Source: Caulobacter sp. X
GTDB lineage: Bacteria > Pseudomonadota > Alphaproteobacteria > Caulobacterales > Caulobacteraceae
Reading direction: 5' to 3'
Assembly (NCBI RefSeq): GCF_002742635.1
Contig: NZ_PEGF01000002.1
Span: 186,001-250,000 of the forward strand
DNA: 64,000 nucleotides
Shown: piece after piece, positions 16,871 through 26,247 of the stretch
How the letters are laid out: every line of letters begins with the position of its first letter
Position numbering within the stretch: the first letter of the stretch is position 1
Translations under genes and position numbers: made by a program
Notes under the pieces: generated by a model
Database searches by the model: none
What the model was told of the DNA's origin: nothing
Seen by the model: only the letters and a program-made list of their open reading frames with translations

Positions 16871-16889
16871 GTCAAAACAAGTGTTTGAC
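16871..16889. promoter_or_regulatory. Inverted repeat upstream of acyl-CoA dehydrogenase
   Basis: GTCAAA-N7-TTTGAC, centred 55 bases before the ATG at 16935. The perfect 6-base arms and 19-base span are the usual dimensions of a dimeric repressor site, for example of a TetR or FadR type regulator of fatty-acid genes. No such regulator is adjacent. Confidence 0.45.
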
Positions 16890-16934
16890 GTCTCCCCTCG
16901 CGACCAGCGAGGGCCGGACAACGGGAGAAAGCGC

Positions 16935-18083
16935 ATGGCCCTCGACCTGGAGACCCGCGAGCAGCTGCTCGACACGGTGGCTCGCTTCGTCGCCGAGCGG
17001 CTGCGGCCGATCGAGGCCAAGGTCGCCGAGGACGACGCCGTTCCCGCCGACGTCGTCGAGGAGATGAAGGCCCTCGGCCTCTTTGGTCTCTCGATCCCGG
17101 AGGAATACGGCGGCCTGGGCCTGGGCATGGAGGACGAGACGCTGGTGGCCATCGAGCTGGGCCGCGCCTCGCCGGCCTTCCGCTCGGTGTTCGGCACCAA
17201 TGTCGGCATCGGCAGCCAGGGCCTCGTCATGTTCGGCGACGACGCCCAGAAAGCCAAGTGGCTGCCAGGGATCGCGTCCGGCGAGGTGGTCACGTCCTTC
17301 GCCCTGACCGAGCCCGAGGCCGGCTCCGACAGCGGCGCGGTGCAAACCCGGGCCGCGCTGGACGGCGACGCCTATGTCCTGAACGGGGCCAAGCGCTACA
17401 TCACCAACGCCGGCAAGGCCTCGCTGTTCACGGTGATGGCCCGCACCAATCCCGACATAAAGGGCGGCGGGGGCGTGTCGGCCTTCCTCGTTCCGCGCGA
17501 CCTGCCGGGCCTGTCGGTCTCCAAGCCCGAGAAGAAGATGGGCCAGCAGGGCGCCCACATCCACGACGTCACCTTCGACAACGTGCGGGTGCCGGTGGAG
17601 AACCGACTGGGCGCGGAAGGCGAGGGCTTCAAGGTCGCCATGCAGGTGCTGGACCGCGGCCGTCTGCACATCGCCGCCGTCTGCGTGGGCGTGGCCGAGC
17701 GGCTGATCGCCGACTGCGTGGCCTATGCGTCAGAGCGCAAGCAGTTCGGCCAGCCGATCGCCAACTTCCAGCTGATCCAGGCGATGATCGCCGACAGCAA
17801 GACCGAGGCGCTGGCCGCGCGGGCCCTGGTCCTTGAGACCGCCCGCAAGCGCGACGCGGGCGTTGGCGTGACGCTGGAGGCGGCGGCCAGCAAGCTGTTC
17901 GCCTCGGAGATGGTCGGCAGGGTCGCCGACCGCGCGGTGCAGATCTTCGGCGGCGCCGGCTATGTCGCCGACTATGGAATCGAGCGGCTCTATCGCGACG
18001 TCCGGATCTTCCGGATCTACGAGGGCACCACCCAGATTCAGCAGCTGATCGTGGCGCGCGAAACGCTCAAGCAGGGCGGCTGA
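16935..18083 (+). CDS. Acyl-CoA dehydrogenase
   Basis: 382 residues, the standard length for a soluble FAD-dependent acyl-CoA dehydrogenase, which makes the trans-2 double bond in beta-oxidation or amino-acid degradation. FALTEPEAGSDSGAVQTRA and YVLNGAKRYITNA bind FAD and substrate. The C-terminal IYEGTTQIQQLIVAR supplies the catalytic-base Glu position used by short/medium-chain members. ATG 16935 is preceded by GGGAG. It is a single-gene unit; substrate chain length is not evident. Confidence 0.93.
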   Translation: MALDLETREQLLDTVARFVAERLRPIEAKVAEDDAVPADVVEEMKALGLFGLSIPEEYGGLGLGMEDETLVAIELGRASPAFRSVFGTNVGIGSQGLVMFGDDAQKAKWLPGIASGEVVTSFALTEPEAGSDSGAVQTRAALDGDAYVLNGAKRYITNAGKASLFTVMARTNPDIKGGGGVSAFLVPRDLPGLSVSKPEKKMGQQGAHIHDVTFDNVRVPVENRLGAEGEGFKVAMQVLDRGRLHIAAVCVGVAERLIADCVAYASERKQFGQPIANFQLIQAMIADSKTEALAARALVLETARKRDAGVGVTLEAAASKLFASEMVGRVADRAVQIFGGAGYVADYGIERLYRDVRIFRIYEGTTQIQQLIVARETLKQGG

Positions 18084-18265
18084 GCCTTTTCGGACGCGTG
18101 GCGGTTTGTCGCGGGCCCCGCGCCGCCAAGCCTGCGTCGTCCCGCCGCATGGAGACCGATGGAATCGTTGCCAAGCCTGCCTTGGCGAGCATCGAACTTC
18201 GGTCCCCGCATCGGGTTTCGGGGTGTGGCGAGCGCGGCAAGCTGACGCACGCCTGACGGGTATAT

Positions 18266-18280
18266 TTAAGGCGCTATTAA
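18266..18280. promoter_or_regulatory. CtrA box upstream of the globin-coupled receptor
   Basis: TTAA-GGCGCTA-TTAA is an exact match to the Caulobacter CtrA consensus TTAA-N7-TTAA, 51 bases before the receptor ATG. CtrA is the master cell-cycle regulator that turns on motility and chemotaxis genes in the swarmer programme, so the box suggests cell-cycle timed expression. Confidence 0.72.
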
Positions 18281-18331
18281 GCACGCGACCGCGAGCCTTT
18301 CCGCTTCACCCCAGCAAGTGGATGAGCGGCG

Positions 18332-19954
18332 ATGAGCCACGATTACGCGATCAACGAGCGAGTGGCGTTCATGGGGATCGATGGCAGGGCGCGAGACGCC
18401 TTGCGCGATCTCAGACCCGTCGTCGCCAAGGCGATTGGACCGGCCTTGGCGAGCTTCTATGCGAAGGTGGCGGCGACGCCCGAGACGCGGAAGTTCTTCA
18501 AGGACGACCAGCATATGGCGGCCGCCAACGCGCGCCAGCAAAGCCATTGGGACGGAATCGTCCAGGCCGAATTCAGCGACGACTATGTCCGGGCCGTCCG
18601 CGCCATCGGCGAGACCCACGCCCGCATCGGCCTTGAGCCGCGCTGGTATATCGGCGGCTACGCGGTGGTTAGCGACCATCTGATCCGCTCCGTCCTGGAG
18701 TCGGTCTGGCCCAAGGGCTTCATGAGCAAGGGCGGCGTGGCCCAGGCCGGCGAGGCGCTCAGCGCCCTGATGAAGGCTGTTTTGCTGGACATGGACTTCG
18801 CCATCTCGATCTATCTGGAGACCATCGACAAGGAGCGCCAGCGGCTGGAGGCCGAGCGCCAGGAAAGCCAGGCGTGCCAGGCGCAGATGGTCGCGGCCCT
18901 GGGCGAGTCTCTCGATCGTCTGGCGCGGGGCGACCTGCAGGCCCGTCTGGACATCGACGTAAAGCCGGACTTCCAGAAGCTGAAAGACGACTTCAATAAC
19001 GCGGTCACCTTGCTGGATCAGGCGATGGGCGGCGTCAGCGCGGCGACGGACGGCATTCGCTCGGGCACCGAGGAGATCAGCATCGCCGCCGACGATCTGG
19101 CGCGCCGGACCGAGCAGCAGGCCGCCAGCCTGGAAGAGACCGCCGCGGCGCTGGACGAGATCACCCAGACCGTCCGCCGGGCCGCCGACGGCGCCAAGCA
19201 GGCGCAGGACGTGGTCGCCGGCGCCAAGTCCGAGGCCGAGCGGTCCGGGATCGTGGTCGACCAGGCCGTCGCGGCCATGGGCGAGATCGAGACCAGCTCG
19301 CGCGAGATCGGCAACATCATCGGGGTGATCGACGAGATCGCTTTCCAGACCAATCTGCTGGCCCTGAACGCCGGCGTGGAAGCCGCGCGCGCCGGTGAGG
19401 CCGGCAAGGGCTTCGCGGTGGTGGCGCAGGAGGTGCGAGCCCTGGCCCAGCGCTCGGCCGAGGCGGCCAAGGAGATCAAGGCTCTGATCGGCGCCTCGAC
19501 CAAGCAGGTCGAGGCCGGCGTGGGGCTGGTGGGCCAGACGGGCGACGCGCTGAAAGGCATCGTCGGCAAGGTCGCCGAAATCGACGAGCTGATCGTCCAG
19601 ATCTCGGCCTCGTCCCAGGACCAGGCGCGCGGGCTTTCGGAGGTGAACACGGCCGTCAACCAGATGGACCAGGTGACCCAGCAGAACGCCGCGATGGTCG
19701 AGGAAACAACGGCCGCGACCCATTCGCTGAAGAGCCAGACGGCGGAACTGTCTCGCCAGGTGGCGACCTTCTCGATCTCGGGTCGCGCTTCGGCTCCAGC
19801 CGCGCAAGCCCCGGCCCCGGCCCCGGCCCCGGCCCCGGCCTCAACGCCACGCGCCGCGCCTGCTCCGCGTCCAGCCAGCCGCCCAGGCGCGTCAGCCCCT
19901 GTCTCGCGCGGCGTGGCCGCGGTGGCCGTCAAGGACGAGTGGGAAGAGTTCTAG
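18332..19954 (+). CDS. Globin-coupled methyl-accepting chemotaxis protein (HemAT-like oxygen sensor)
   Basis: 540 residues, soluble, no membrane helices. Residues 1 to about 165 form a protoglobin sensor with the proximal-heme His96 in [20 protein letters not shown] linker helix rich in Glu/Arg (about 165-190) and a HAMP-like stretch ([15 protein letters not shown]) lead to the signalling domain with the invariant hairpin [20 protein letters not shown] and [21 protein letters not shown] Pro/Ala repeat precedes the C-terminal KDEWEEF, a tail shared with McpA. It should signal oxygen binding to CheA. A perfect CtrA box lies upstream and a strong bidirectional terminator downstream. Confidence 0.93.
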   Translation: MSHDYAINERVAFMGIDGRARDALRDLRPVVAKAIGPALASFYAKVAATPETRKFFKDDQHMAAANARQQSHWDGIVQAEFSDDYVRAVRAIGETHARIGLEPRWYIGGYAVVSDHLIRSVLESVWPKGFMSKGGVAQAGEALSALMKAVLLDMDFAISIYLETIDKERQRLEAERQESQACQAQMVAALGESLDRLARGDLQARLDIDVKPDFQKLKDDFNNAVTLLDQAMGGVSAATDGIRSGTEEISIAADDLARRTEQQAASLEETAAALDEITQTVRRAADGAKQAQDVVAGAKSEAERSGIVVDQAVAAMGEIETSSREIGNIIGVIDEIAFQTNLLALNAGVEAARAGEAGKGFAVVAQEVRALAQRSAEAAKEIKALIGASTKQVEAGVGLVGQTGDALKGIVGKVAEIDELIVQISASSQDQARGLSEVNTAVNQMDQVTQQNAAMVEETTAATHSLKSQTAELSRQVATFSISGRASAPAAQAPAPAPAPAPASTPRAAPAPRPASRPGASAPVSRGVAAVAVKDEWEEF

Positions 19955-20017
19955 GGGGAGCGCGACGCCGGCGCGGAAGAGGTCTTGCCTGTTCCGCGCT
20001 CTGGTCCGCGCAATAAG

Positions 20018-20047
20018 ACGCCCTCGCCGAGCGATCGGCGAGGGCGT
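20018..20047. terminator. Bidirectional terminator
   Basis: A perfect 13-base stem, ACGCCCTCGCCGA (20018-20030), tetraloop GCGA, then its complement to 20047. It separates the globin receptor from the convergent TonB-like gene and can serve both. Confidence 0.85.
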
Positions 20048-20104
20048 TCTGATTTCCAGCTTGGTGGCGAGGACTTGAGTATCTGCTCGCCAACTCGGCG
20101 ACGC

Positions 20105-20416
20105 TTACGCGCCGCCCGGGAAGCGGAAAGGAACCTTCACGGTGCCGGTCTTGGCGCCCATCGGCAGCTTTTCAGCGATGCACATGGCGGCCTTGTCGAA
20201 ACCCTTGCCGGCGGCGCTGTTGTCGACGACCTTGCAGTCCGACAGCTTGCCGTCGGCGGCGTTGCATTCCAGCATCACTTGGGCGGCGTCGCGGGTGTTC
20301 GCGAACTGCTGCAGGCAACGGCCCATCTGGTCTTCGAAACCACCTGCGGCCGAAGCGGCCTGGGCGACGAAAAAGCTGCCGGCGATTCCCGCGGCAATAG
20401 CGATCGGATATTTCAT
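20105..20416 (-). CDS. Small exported TonB-C-terminal-like protein
   Basis: 103 residues. MKYPIAIAAGIAGSFFVAQA then ASA is a signal peptide. The mature part, with CNAADGKLSDCKVVDNSAAG and GFDKAAMCIAEKL, resembles the C-terminal domain of TonB energy transducers (xDGxLxxCxVxxSPxGxGF pattern) but has no membrane anchor and no Pro-rich linker. It has four cysteines, which could form disulfides in the periplasm. Its role is unknown. It lies opposite mcpA, sharing a 345-base divergent promoter region. Confidence 0.75.
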   Translation of the reverse strand: MKYPIAIAAGIAGSFFVAQAASAAGGFEDQMGRCLQQFANTRDAAQVMLECNAADGKLSDCKVVDNSAAGKGFDKAAMCIAEKLPMGAKTGTVKVPFRFPGGA

Positions 20417-20761
20417 CCCGCTGCTCCTAGTAGTGTTTCTACGTCCTGTGGACGATGCGCCAACTGGACGCAGGAGCAGACTCTCAGAAGGCAGTTAATA
20501 TATTCTAAGTCTCATAAGAATATTCGAGATTTACTTCCAGGTAACCATGGCGGTCGAGGGGCTGAGAGCCTTTGCTAGTTGGGATACTCCTTAGAATCCC
20601 GCTCGCGGACGCTGCGACCAAACGCCCATTTCGAGGCTTTCGGGCGTATTTATCTCGAATTCCTTTTAACCAAGTCAGAGTCTGTTAGGACTCTATCTGG
20701 ATTATCTCCCTTCAGTTTGGCGACCCGTGGGCACGGGGACGCTGGTTGGAGGGGACCTACG
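20417..20761. promoter_or_regulatory. Divergent promoter region of the che operon and the TonB-like gene
   Basis: 345 AT-richer bases. TTAACC at 20666-20671 with a poorer partner (TCGA) seven bases upstream is at best a CtrA half-site. Another TTAA (20495-20498) has TAAG seven bases on. Neither is a full consensus, so CtrA control of this promoter is plausible from biology but not proven by the sequence. No small gene was found. Confidence 0.45.
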
Positions 20762-22735
20762 ATGAAACGCCTTCGTCTCGTCGATCTGCCGTTGATCATT
20801 AAGATCGGCTTCGCGCCGGCTTTCGCGCTGCTCATGCTGGCCCTGATGGCCGGCGGAGCCATCATTGTTCAGAAGAGCCAGTCGGCTGCGCTGAAGCAGG
20901 TCGTCGAAAGCGACATGCGCCAGAACATGGAGATCCAGAAGATCTCCAAGCGCATCTCGAACATCAACGGCGAGCTCTACACCGTGTTGACCCACAAGGC
21001 GGGCAACATCGACGTGGCCAAGAACGACGCCCGCATGGCGGCGATCCTGACCGAGACGGACGCGGTCAAGAAAGAGCTCATGTCTCTGAAGGCCAAGCTG
21101 CCGGCCGCCGAACAGCCTAAGATCAACGAGCTGATCAAGTCGCTCGACGAGTGCCACAGCGCCATCGACACGGTCAGCGGCATGATCGGCGTCGACTTCA
21201 ACATGGCTGTCGGCTTCATCGCTCCGTTCGAAGAACAGTACGCCAAGATGACGGGCATCCTCGACCAGGTGGTCGCCGCGGCCAATACGCGCGTCGCCAA
21301 CGAGACCGCCAAGCGTCAGGCCGAAGCCACCGCCGCGATGAGCGTCACCATCATCCTGTCGCTGGTCACCCTGGCCGCCGTCGGCGCCCTGGCGTTCCTG
21401 ACCGTGATGACGACCCGCAAGTCGATCAACGACATCGCCGGCGCCACCGACAAGCTCTCTAAGGGCGACAACAGCATCGATCTGGAAAAGATGACGCGCG
21501 GCGACGAACTGGGCGCCATCGTGTCGGCCCTGAAGGTCTTCCGCGACAACCAGCTGCACCTCGAGCAGCTGCGCGCCGAGCAGGAGAAGTCGGCCGCCCT
21601 GACCGCGGACGAGCGCCGCGCCAAGGAAGCCGCCGCCGCCGCCGCCGCCCAGGAAAGCGCGCTGGTGGTCACCAGCCTGGCCGAGGGCCTGGAGAAGCTG
21701 GCCTCGGGCGACCTGACCTTCCGCGTCAGCGCCGATTTCCCCGGCGACTATCGCAAGCTGAAGGACGACTTCAACGCCGCCATGGGCTCGCTGCAGGAGA
21801 CGATGAAGGTCATCGCCGCCTCGACCGACGGCCTGCGCACCGGCGCCGACGAGATCGCCCATGCGTCCGACGACCTGTCGCGCCGCACCGAACAACAGGC
21901 CGCCAGCCTGGAAGAAACCGCCGCCGCTCTGGACCAGCTGACCGCGACTGTTCGTCGCACAGCCTCGGGCGCGCGCCAGGCTTCGGACGTTGTCTCAACC
22001 ACCCGTGGCGAAGCGACGCATTCCGGCCAGGTTGTGCATCAGGCAGTCTCCGCCATGGGGGAGATCGAGAAGAGCTCGGGCCAGATCAGCCAGATCATCG
22101 GCGTGATCGACGAGATCGCCTTCCAGACCAACCTTCTGGCCCTGAACGCCGGCGTCGAAGCGGCGCGGGCGGGCGAGGCGGGTCGCGGCTTCGCCGTCGT
22201 GGCTCAGGAAGTTCGTGCTCTGGCCCAACGTTCGGCCGAGGCCGCCAAGGAGATCAAGACCCTGATTTCCTCGTCGACCCAGCAGGTCAGCCAAGGCGTC
22301 AGCCTGGTCGGCCAGACCGGCGAAGCGCTGCAGCGTATCGTGGCGAAGGTTGGTGAGATCGACGCCCTGGTCACCGAGATCGCGGCCTCCGCCGCGGAGC
22401 AGGCGACCGGTCTGAACGAAGTGAACACGGCCGTGAACCAGATGGACCAAGTCACTCAGCAGAACGCCGCCATGGTCGAGCAGTCGACCGCCGCGACGCA
22501 CTCGCTGAAGGGCGAGACCGCCGAGCTGGTTCGCCTGATGGCCCGCTTCCAAGTGGGCGCGGCCGCCTCGTCCTATTCGCGTCCGGCCCCCGCCGACGCG
22601 ACTCAGCACGCTCCGGCGCGCAACCCGGTGGCCGAGCAGCAGGCCCGTCTGAACACCTTCGCCCGTCCGGGCCGGAGCAGCGGTTCGGCGGCGGTCGCTC
22701 AAGCCCCCGTCACGGAAGGTTGGGAGGAATTCTAA
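20762..22735 (+). CDS. mcpA: Methyl-accepting chemotaxis protein McpA
   Basis: 657 residues, first gene of the che operon. Helices at about residues 12-34 and 195-217 flank a periplasmic four-helix-type sensor; a HAMP domain ([20 protein letters not shown]) follows, and a second HAMP-like stretch ([20 protein letters not shown]) precedes the signalling domain with [20 protein letters not shown]. It ends in GWEEF, a short tail of the type that recruits CheR/CheB. The start at 20762 follows GGAGGGGA and begins directly before the first helix. The stop shares one base with the next start (TAATG). The ligand is unknown. Confidence 0.94.
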   Translation: MKRLRLVDLPLIIKIGFAPAFALLMLALMAGGAIIVQKSQSAALKQVVESDMRQNMEIQKISKRISNINGELYTVLTHKAGNIDVAKNDARMAAILTETDAVKKELMSLKAKLPAAEQPKINELIKSLDECHSAIDTVSGMIGVDFNMAVGFIAPFEEQYAKMTGILDQVVAAANTRVANETAKRQAEATAAMSVTIILSLVTLAAVGALAFLTVMTTRKSINDIAGATDKLSKGDNSIDLEKMTRGDELGAIVSALKVFRDNQLHLEQLRAEQEKSAALTADERRAKEAAAAAAAQESALVVTSLAEGLEKLASGDLTFRVSADFPGDYRKLKDDFNAAMGSLQETMKVIAASTDGLRTGADEIAHASDDLSRRTEQQAASLEETAAALDQLTATVRRTASGARQASDVVSTTRGEATHSGQVVHQAVSAMGEIEKSSGQISQIIGVIDEIAFQTNLLALNAGVEAARAGEAGRGFAVVAQEVRALAQRSAEAAKEIKTLISSSTQQVSQGVSLVGQTGEALQRIVAKVGEIDALVTEIAASAAEQATGLNEVNTAVNQMDQVTQQNAAMVEQSTAATHSLKGETAELVRLMARFQVGAAASSYSRPAPADATQHAPARNPVAEQQARLNTFARPGRSSGSAAVAQAPVTEGWEEF

Positions 22736-23019
22736 TGGCCGCCATTGCGCTGCCTGAAAATCTGGACCTGAAGGCCGCTGCGCCGCTGAAGGCCGCGCTC
22801 CTGGCGCGCCGCGGCGCGCCGATCGAGATCGAGGCCGACCAGGTGCGCCGCTTCGGCGGTCTGTGCCTGCAGGTCCTCCTGGCGGCCCGCAAGGCCTGGG
22901 ACCGCGACGGTCAACCCTTTTCCATCAAGGGGCCTTCCGAGGCCTTCGTAGAAACCACCCGTCTGTTCGGCGCCGAAAAGGCGCTCCTGTCGGCGGAATT
23001 CCAAGGAGCTGAATCGTGA
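22735..23019 (+). CDS. STAS-domain protein of the che operon
   Basis: 94 residues with the fold and spacing of a STAS (anti-sigma-factor-antagonist-like) domain: IALPENLDLKAAAPLKAALL, then PIEIEADQVRRFGGLCLQVLL. The residue at the usual phospho-acceptor position is Gly-Gly in RRFGGLC, where a Ser is normally found, so regulation by serine phosphorylation is doubtful. It overlaps mcpA by one base and cheYI by four, so it is made stoichiometrically with them. Confidence 0.85.
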   Translation: MAAIALPENLDLKAAAPLKAALLARRGAPIEIEADQVRRFGGLCLQVLLAARKAWDRDGQPFSIKGPSEAFVETTRLFGAEKALLSAEFQGAES

Positions 23020-23381
23020 CGCAGACGGTTCTTACGGTCGATGACTCCCGCACCATGAGGGACATGCTTCGCATGGCTTTGGCCGGGGCGGGCTTCAACG
23101 TGGTCGAGGCCGTCGACGGCGAGCACGGGCTCGAGGTCCTCTCGGCCCACCGTCCGGACGTGATCATCACGGACATCAATATGCCCAAGCTGGACGGCTT
23201 CGGCTTCATCGAGGCGGTGCGCGTCGACGACGACTATCGCGCCATCCCGATCCTGGTCCTGACCACGGAAAGCGACCCGGCCAAGAAGCAGCGGGCCCGC
23301 GAGGCCGGCGCCACGGGCTGGATCGTGAAGCCCTTCAATCCCGAAAAGCTGGTCGACGCCATTCGCCGCGTCGCCGCCTGA
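23016..23381 (+). CDS. cheYI: Chemotaxis response regulator CheYI
   Basis: 121 residues, single receiver domain. Acidic pair D9-D10, phospho-acceptor D53 in DVIITDINMPKLDG, Thr in LVLTTESD and the conserved Lys in WIVKPFNP are all present. It starts with GTG overlapping the previous stop (GTGA), with AAGGAGCT upstream. One of three CheY-like proteins in this operon; by position beside cheA it is probably the main CheA target, but which of them binds the flagellar motor is not decided by sequence. Confidence 0.93.
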   Translation: MTQTVLTVDDSRTMRDMLRMALAGAGFNVVEAVDGEHGLEVLSAHRPDVIITDINMPKLDGFGFIEAVRVDDDYRAIPILVLTTESDPAKKQRAREAGATGWIVKPFNPEKLVDAIRRVAA

Positions 23382-23448
23382 TCGGGCGAGTACTCCGCCG
23401 CTTTGATTTGACTACCCGTTGCTAGACGCGAATTAGGACGTACGGGAA

Positions 23449-25776
23449 ATGGACGAGCTAGAGGCCATCAAGGTCACTTTCTTCCAGGAATGCGAGGAGC
23501 TCCTCGCCGACCTCGAAGGCGGTCTCCTGGCCATGCAGGAAGGGTCCGGCGACCTCGAGACGGTCAACGCCGTGTTCCGCGCCGTCCACTCGATCAAGGG
23601 CGGCGCCGGCGCCTTCGGCCTTGAGCCGCTGGTGCGCTTCGCCCACGTGTTCGAGACGCTGCTGGACGCCGTGCGCTCCGGCGCCGTGCCCAGCACGATC
23701 GAGCTGGCCGCCGTCCTGCTGCGCGCCTCCGACATCCTGGCCGACCACGTCAGCGCCGCGCGCGGCCTGGGCGATGTCGACATGGCCGCCTCGGCCGCCA
23801 TGGCGACCGAGCTGGAGCATTGGACCGACCCGAACGCCAGCCCCGCGCCCGCCGCCGCGCCGGTCGCCGAGGCGCCCGCCGCCGAAGCGTCTGTCGAAGC
23901 CGCCGCCGCTCCCGTCGCCGCCGCGCCCGCGGACGACGACTCCATGGACGACGACGACCTCGGCTTCGTCTTCGTGCCCCAGACCATCACGGTCGAGGCC
24001 CAGGCGGCCGACGCCGAACTGGCGCCCGAGAACGTCTGGACGGTGTCGATCCGTCCGAAGTCGGACCTGTATCGCAAGGCCAACGAGACGGCTCTGCTGC
24101 TGCGTGAGCTGAGCCGCCTTGGCCCGATCAAGGCCACCCTGGACGATCGCCACCTTCCCGAGCTGGACGAGCTGGACCCCGAAGCGGCCTACGTCACCTG
24201 GAACGTCCGCGTCGAGACCGACGAAGACGAGACCGCGATCCGCGAAGTCTTCGAATTCGTGGACGGCGACTGCGATCTTGACATCATCCGCGGCGAGGCC
24301 ACGGTCGAGCAGCTCGCCGCGCTGATCAGCGCCACCGAGCCTTCGGCCGCCGAGGTTCAAACCCCGCCGCCGGCGCCTGAGCCCGTCGTGGCTGAAGAGC
24401 CCGCGCCGGCGTCCGTCGAAGCCAAGCCCGCTGAAGCGCCCGCGCCGGCTCCCGCGCCCGCTCCGGTCGCCGAGGCTCCGAAGGCCCCCGCACCCGCGGC
24501 GCCGGCCGCGCCCGCCGCCGCGCCGGCCAAGGCCGCCCAGGTCGAAGTGCCCGGTCCCGGCCAATCGGTCATCCGCGTCGATCCCGAGCGGATCGACCGC
24601 CTGATCGACCTCGTCGGCGAGCTGGTCATCAACCAAGCCATGCTGGCGCAACGCGTCGGCGAATACGGCATCGCCCCGTCCTCCAACCTGGCCATGGGCC
24701 TCGACGAGCTGGAACAGCTGACGCGCGAGATCCAGGACAGCGTCATGGCCATCCGCGCCCAGCCGGTGAAGTCGGTGTTCCAGCGCATGCCGCGTCTGGT
24801 CCGCGAAGTCGCCAACATGACGGGCAAGCAGGCCCGTCTGGTGATGGACGGTGAGAACACCGAAGTCGACAAGACGGTCATCGAGCGTCTGGCCGAACCG
24901 ATCACCCACATGCTGCGCAACGCCATCGACCACGGGCTGGAAAGCCCCGATGAGCGCAAGGCGGCCGGCAAGAACCCCGAGGGCATGGTCCGCCTGGCCG
25001 CGCTGCACCGCAGCGGCCGGATCGTCATCGAGGTCTCGGACGACGGCAAAGGCATCAACCGCGAACGCGTCTTCTCGATCGCCGTCAAGAAGGGCCTGAT
25101 CGCGCCCGACCTGCAGCTGACCGACGAAGAAATCGACAACCTGATCTTCCTCCCGGGCTTCTCGACCGCCGACAAGATCTCGGACGTGTCGGGCCGCGGG
25201 GTCGGCATGGACGTGGTCAAGCGCTCGGTTCAGGCCCTGGGCGGTCGGATTTCGATCACCTCGCGCCCGGGTCAGGGCTCGACCTTCACGCTCAGCCTGC
25301 CGCTGACCCTGGCCGTCCTGGACGGCATGGTGGTCGACGTCGCTGGCGAGACCCTGGTCGTGCCGCTGGCCGCCATCGTCGAGAGCCTGCGTCCGAAGCC
25401 GGAAGAGGTTCGTCCGCTGGGCCCGGTCGGCTCGGTGCTGGCCGTCCGCGACAGCTTCGTGCCGCTGATCGACGTCGGCCTGACGCTCGGCTACCGCGAC
25501 GAGAGCCCGCCGCCGACGGACGGCGTCGTGCTGCTGGTCGAGGGCGAGGACGGCTCGCGCGCGGCCCTGGTCGCCGACGCCATCCACGGCCAGCGCCAGG
25601 TGGTCATCAAGTCGCTCGAGCAGAACTACCAGCAGGTCGAGGGCGTCGCCGCCGCGACCATCCTGGGCGACGGCCGCGTGGCCCTGATCCTCGATGTCGA
25701 CGCCACGATCAATCTGCGTCGCCGCGAAGGCGGCGCGCCCCGTCCCACCGAACCCACCCTCATCGCCGCGGAGTAA
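23449..25776 (+). CDS. cheA: Chemotaxis histidine kinase CheA
   Basis: 775 residues. P1 has the phosphorylated His47 in FRAVHSIKGGAG. A P2-like domain (about 195-290) is set between two long Ala/Pro-rich linkers (about 125-190 and 305-360). P3 dimerisation starts near IRVDPERIDRLIDLVGELVI. The P4 kinase has the N box MLRNAIDHGLESP, G1 VSDDGKGIN and G2 GRGVGMDVV. P5 (from about 630) is the CheW-like coupling domain. It phosphorylates the CheY proteins and CheB. It is longer than the E. coli enzyme (654) mainly through the linkers. Confidence 0.96.
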   Translation: MDELEAIKVTFFQECEELLADLEGGLLAMQEGSGDLETVNAVFRAVHSIKGGAGAFGLEPLVRFAHVFETLLDAVRSGAVPSTIELAAVLLRASDILADHVSAARGLGDVDMAASAAMATELEHWTDPNASPAPAAAPVAEAPAAEASVEAAAAPVAAAPADDDSMDDDDLGFVFVPQTITVEAQAADAELAPENVWTVSIRPKSDLYRKANETALLLRELSRLGPIKATLDDRHLPELDELDPEAAYVTWNVRVETDEDETAIREVFEFVDGDCDLDIIRGEATVEQLAALISATEPSAAEVQTPPPAPEPVVAEEPAPASVEAKPAEAPAPAPAPAPVAEAPKAPAPAAPAAPAAAPAKAAQVEVPGPGQSVIRVDPERIDRLIDLVGELVINQAMLAQRVGEYGIAPSSNLAMGLDELEQLTREIQDSVMAIRAQPVKSVFQRMPRLVREVANMTGKQARLVMDGENTEVDKTVIERLAEPITHMLRNAIDHGLESPDERKAAGKNPEGMVRLAALHRSGRIVIEVSDDGKGINRERVFSIAVKKGLIAPDLQLTDEEIDNLIFLPGFSTADKISDVSGRGVGMDVVKRSVQALGGRISITSRPGQGSTFTLSLPLTLAVLDGMVVDVAGETLVVPLAAIVESLRPKPEEVRPLGPVGSVLAVRDSFVPLIDVGLTLGYRDESPPPTDGVVLLVEGEDGSRAALVADAIHGQRQVVIKSLEQNYQQVEGVAAATILGDGRVALILDVDATINLRRREGGAPRPTEPTLIAAE

Positions 25777-25779
25777 GTC

Positions 25780-26247
25780 ATGGACGAACATGCCACCGCC
25801 ATCGGCGCTGATCGCCGTGAACTCATCTCGTTCCGCGTGGGCGACCAGGAGTACTGCGTCGACATCATGGCCGTCCGCGAAATCCGCGGCTGGAGCCCGG
25901 CGACCACCCTTCCGCAGTCGCCCGGCTACATGCGCGGCGTGATCAACCTGCGCGGCGCCGTCCTGCCGATCATGGACCTGGCTTGCCGCCTGGGCATGCC
26001 GGTTCTGGAGCCGACCGTCCGCAGCGTCTTCATCGTGGTCAAGGCGGGCGATCGCACCGTCGGCCTGCTGGTCGATGCGGTGTCCGATATCCTCTCGGTC
26101 AACGACGACATGATCCAACCGACGCCCGACGTGGCCTGCGACGCGGTTCGCAGCTTCGTGCGCGGCATTATCTCCATCGAGGGGCGGATGATCAGCGAAA
26201 TCTCGCTGGACCGCATCCTGCCGGAACGGGAGGCGATGGCCGCCTAA
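25780..26247 (+). CDS. cheW: Chemotaxis coupling protein CheW
   Basis: 155 residues, CheW-like SH3 pair: [53 protein letters not shown] and [11 protein letters not shown]. It bridges McpA-type receptors and CheA. It follows cheA by three bases, and its stop shares one base with the cheR start. Confidence 0.95.
   Translation: MDEHATAIGADRRELISFRVGDQEYCVDIMAVREIRGWSPATTLPQSPGYMRGVINLRGAVLPIMDLACRLGMPVLEPTVRSVFIVVKAGDRTVGLLVDAVSDILSVNDDMIQPTPDVACDAVRSFVRGIISIEGRMISEISLDRILPEREAMAA

Noticed and set aside
20666..20680. CtrA box in front of mcpA
   Set aside because: Only one half-site (TTAACC) is present; partners at seven-base spacing are TCGA or AGAG, too poor to call.
23458..26118. Long antisense frame opposite cheA and cheW
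   Set aside because: Mirror of codon-position GC bias; repetitive Asp/Gly/Arg/His text without any motif.
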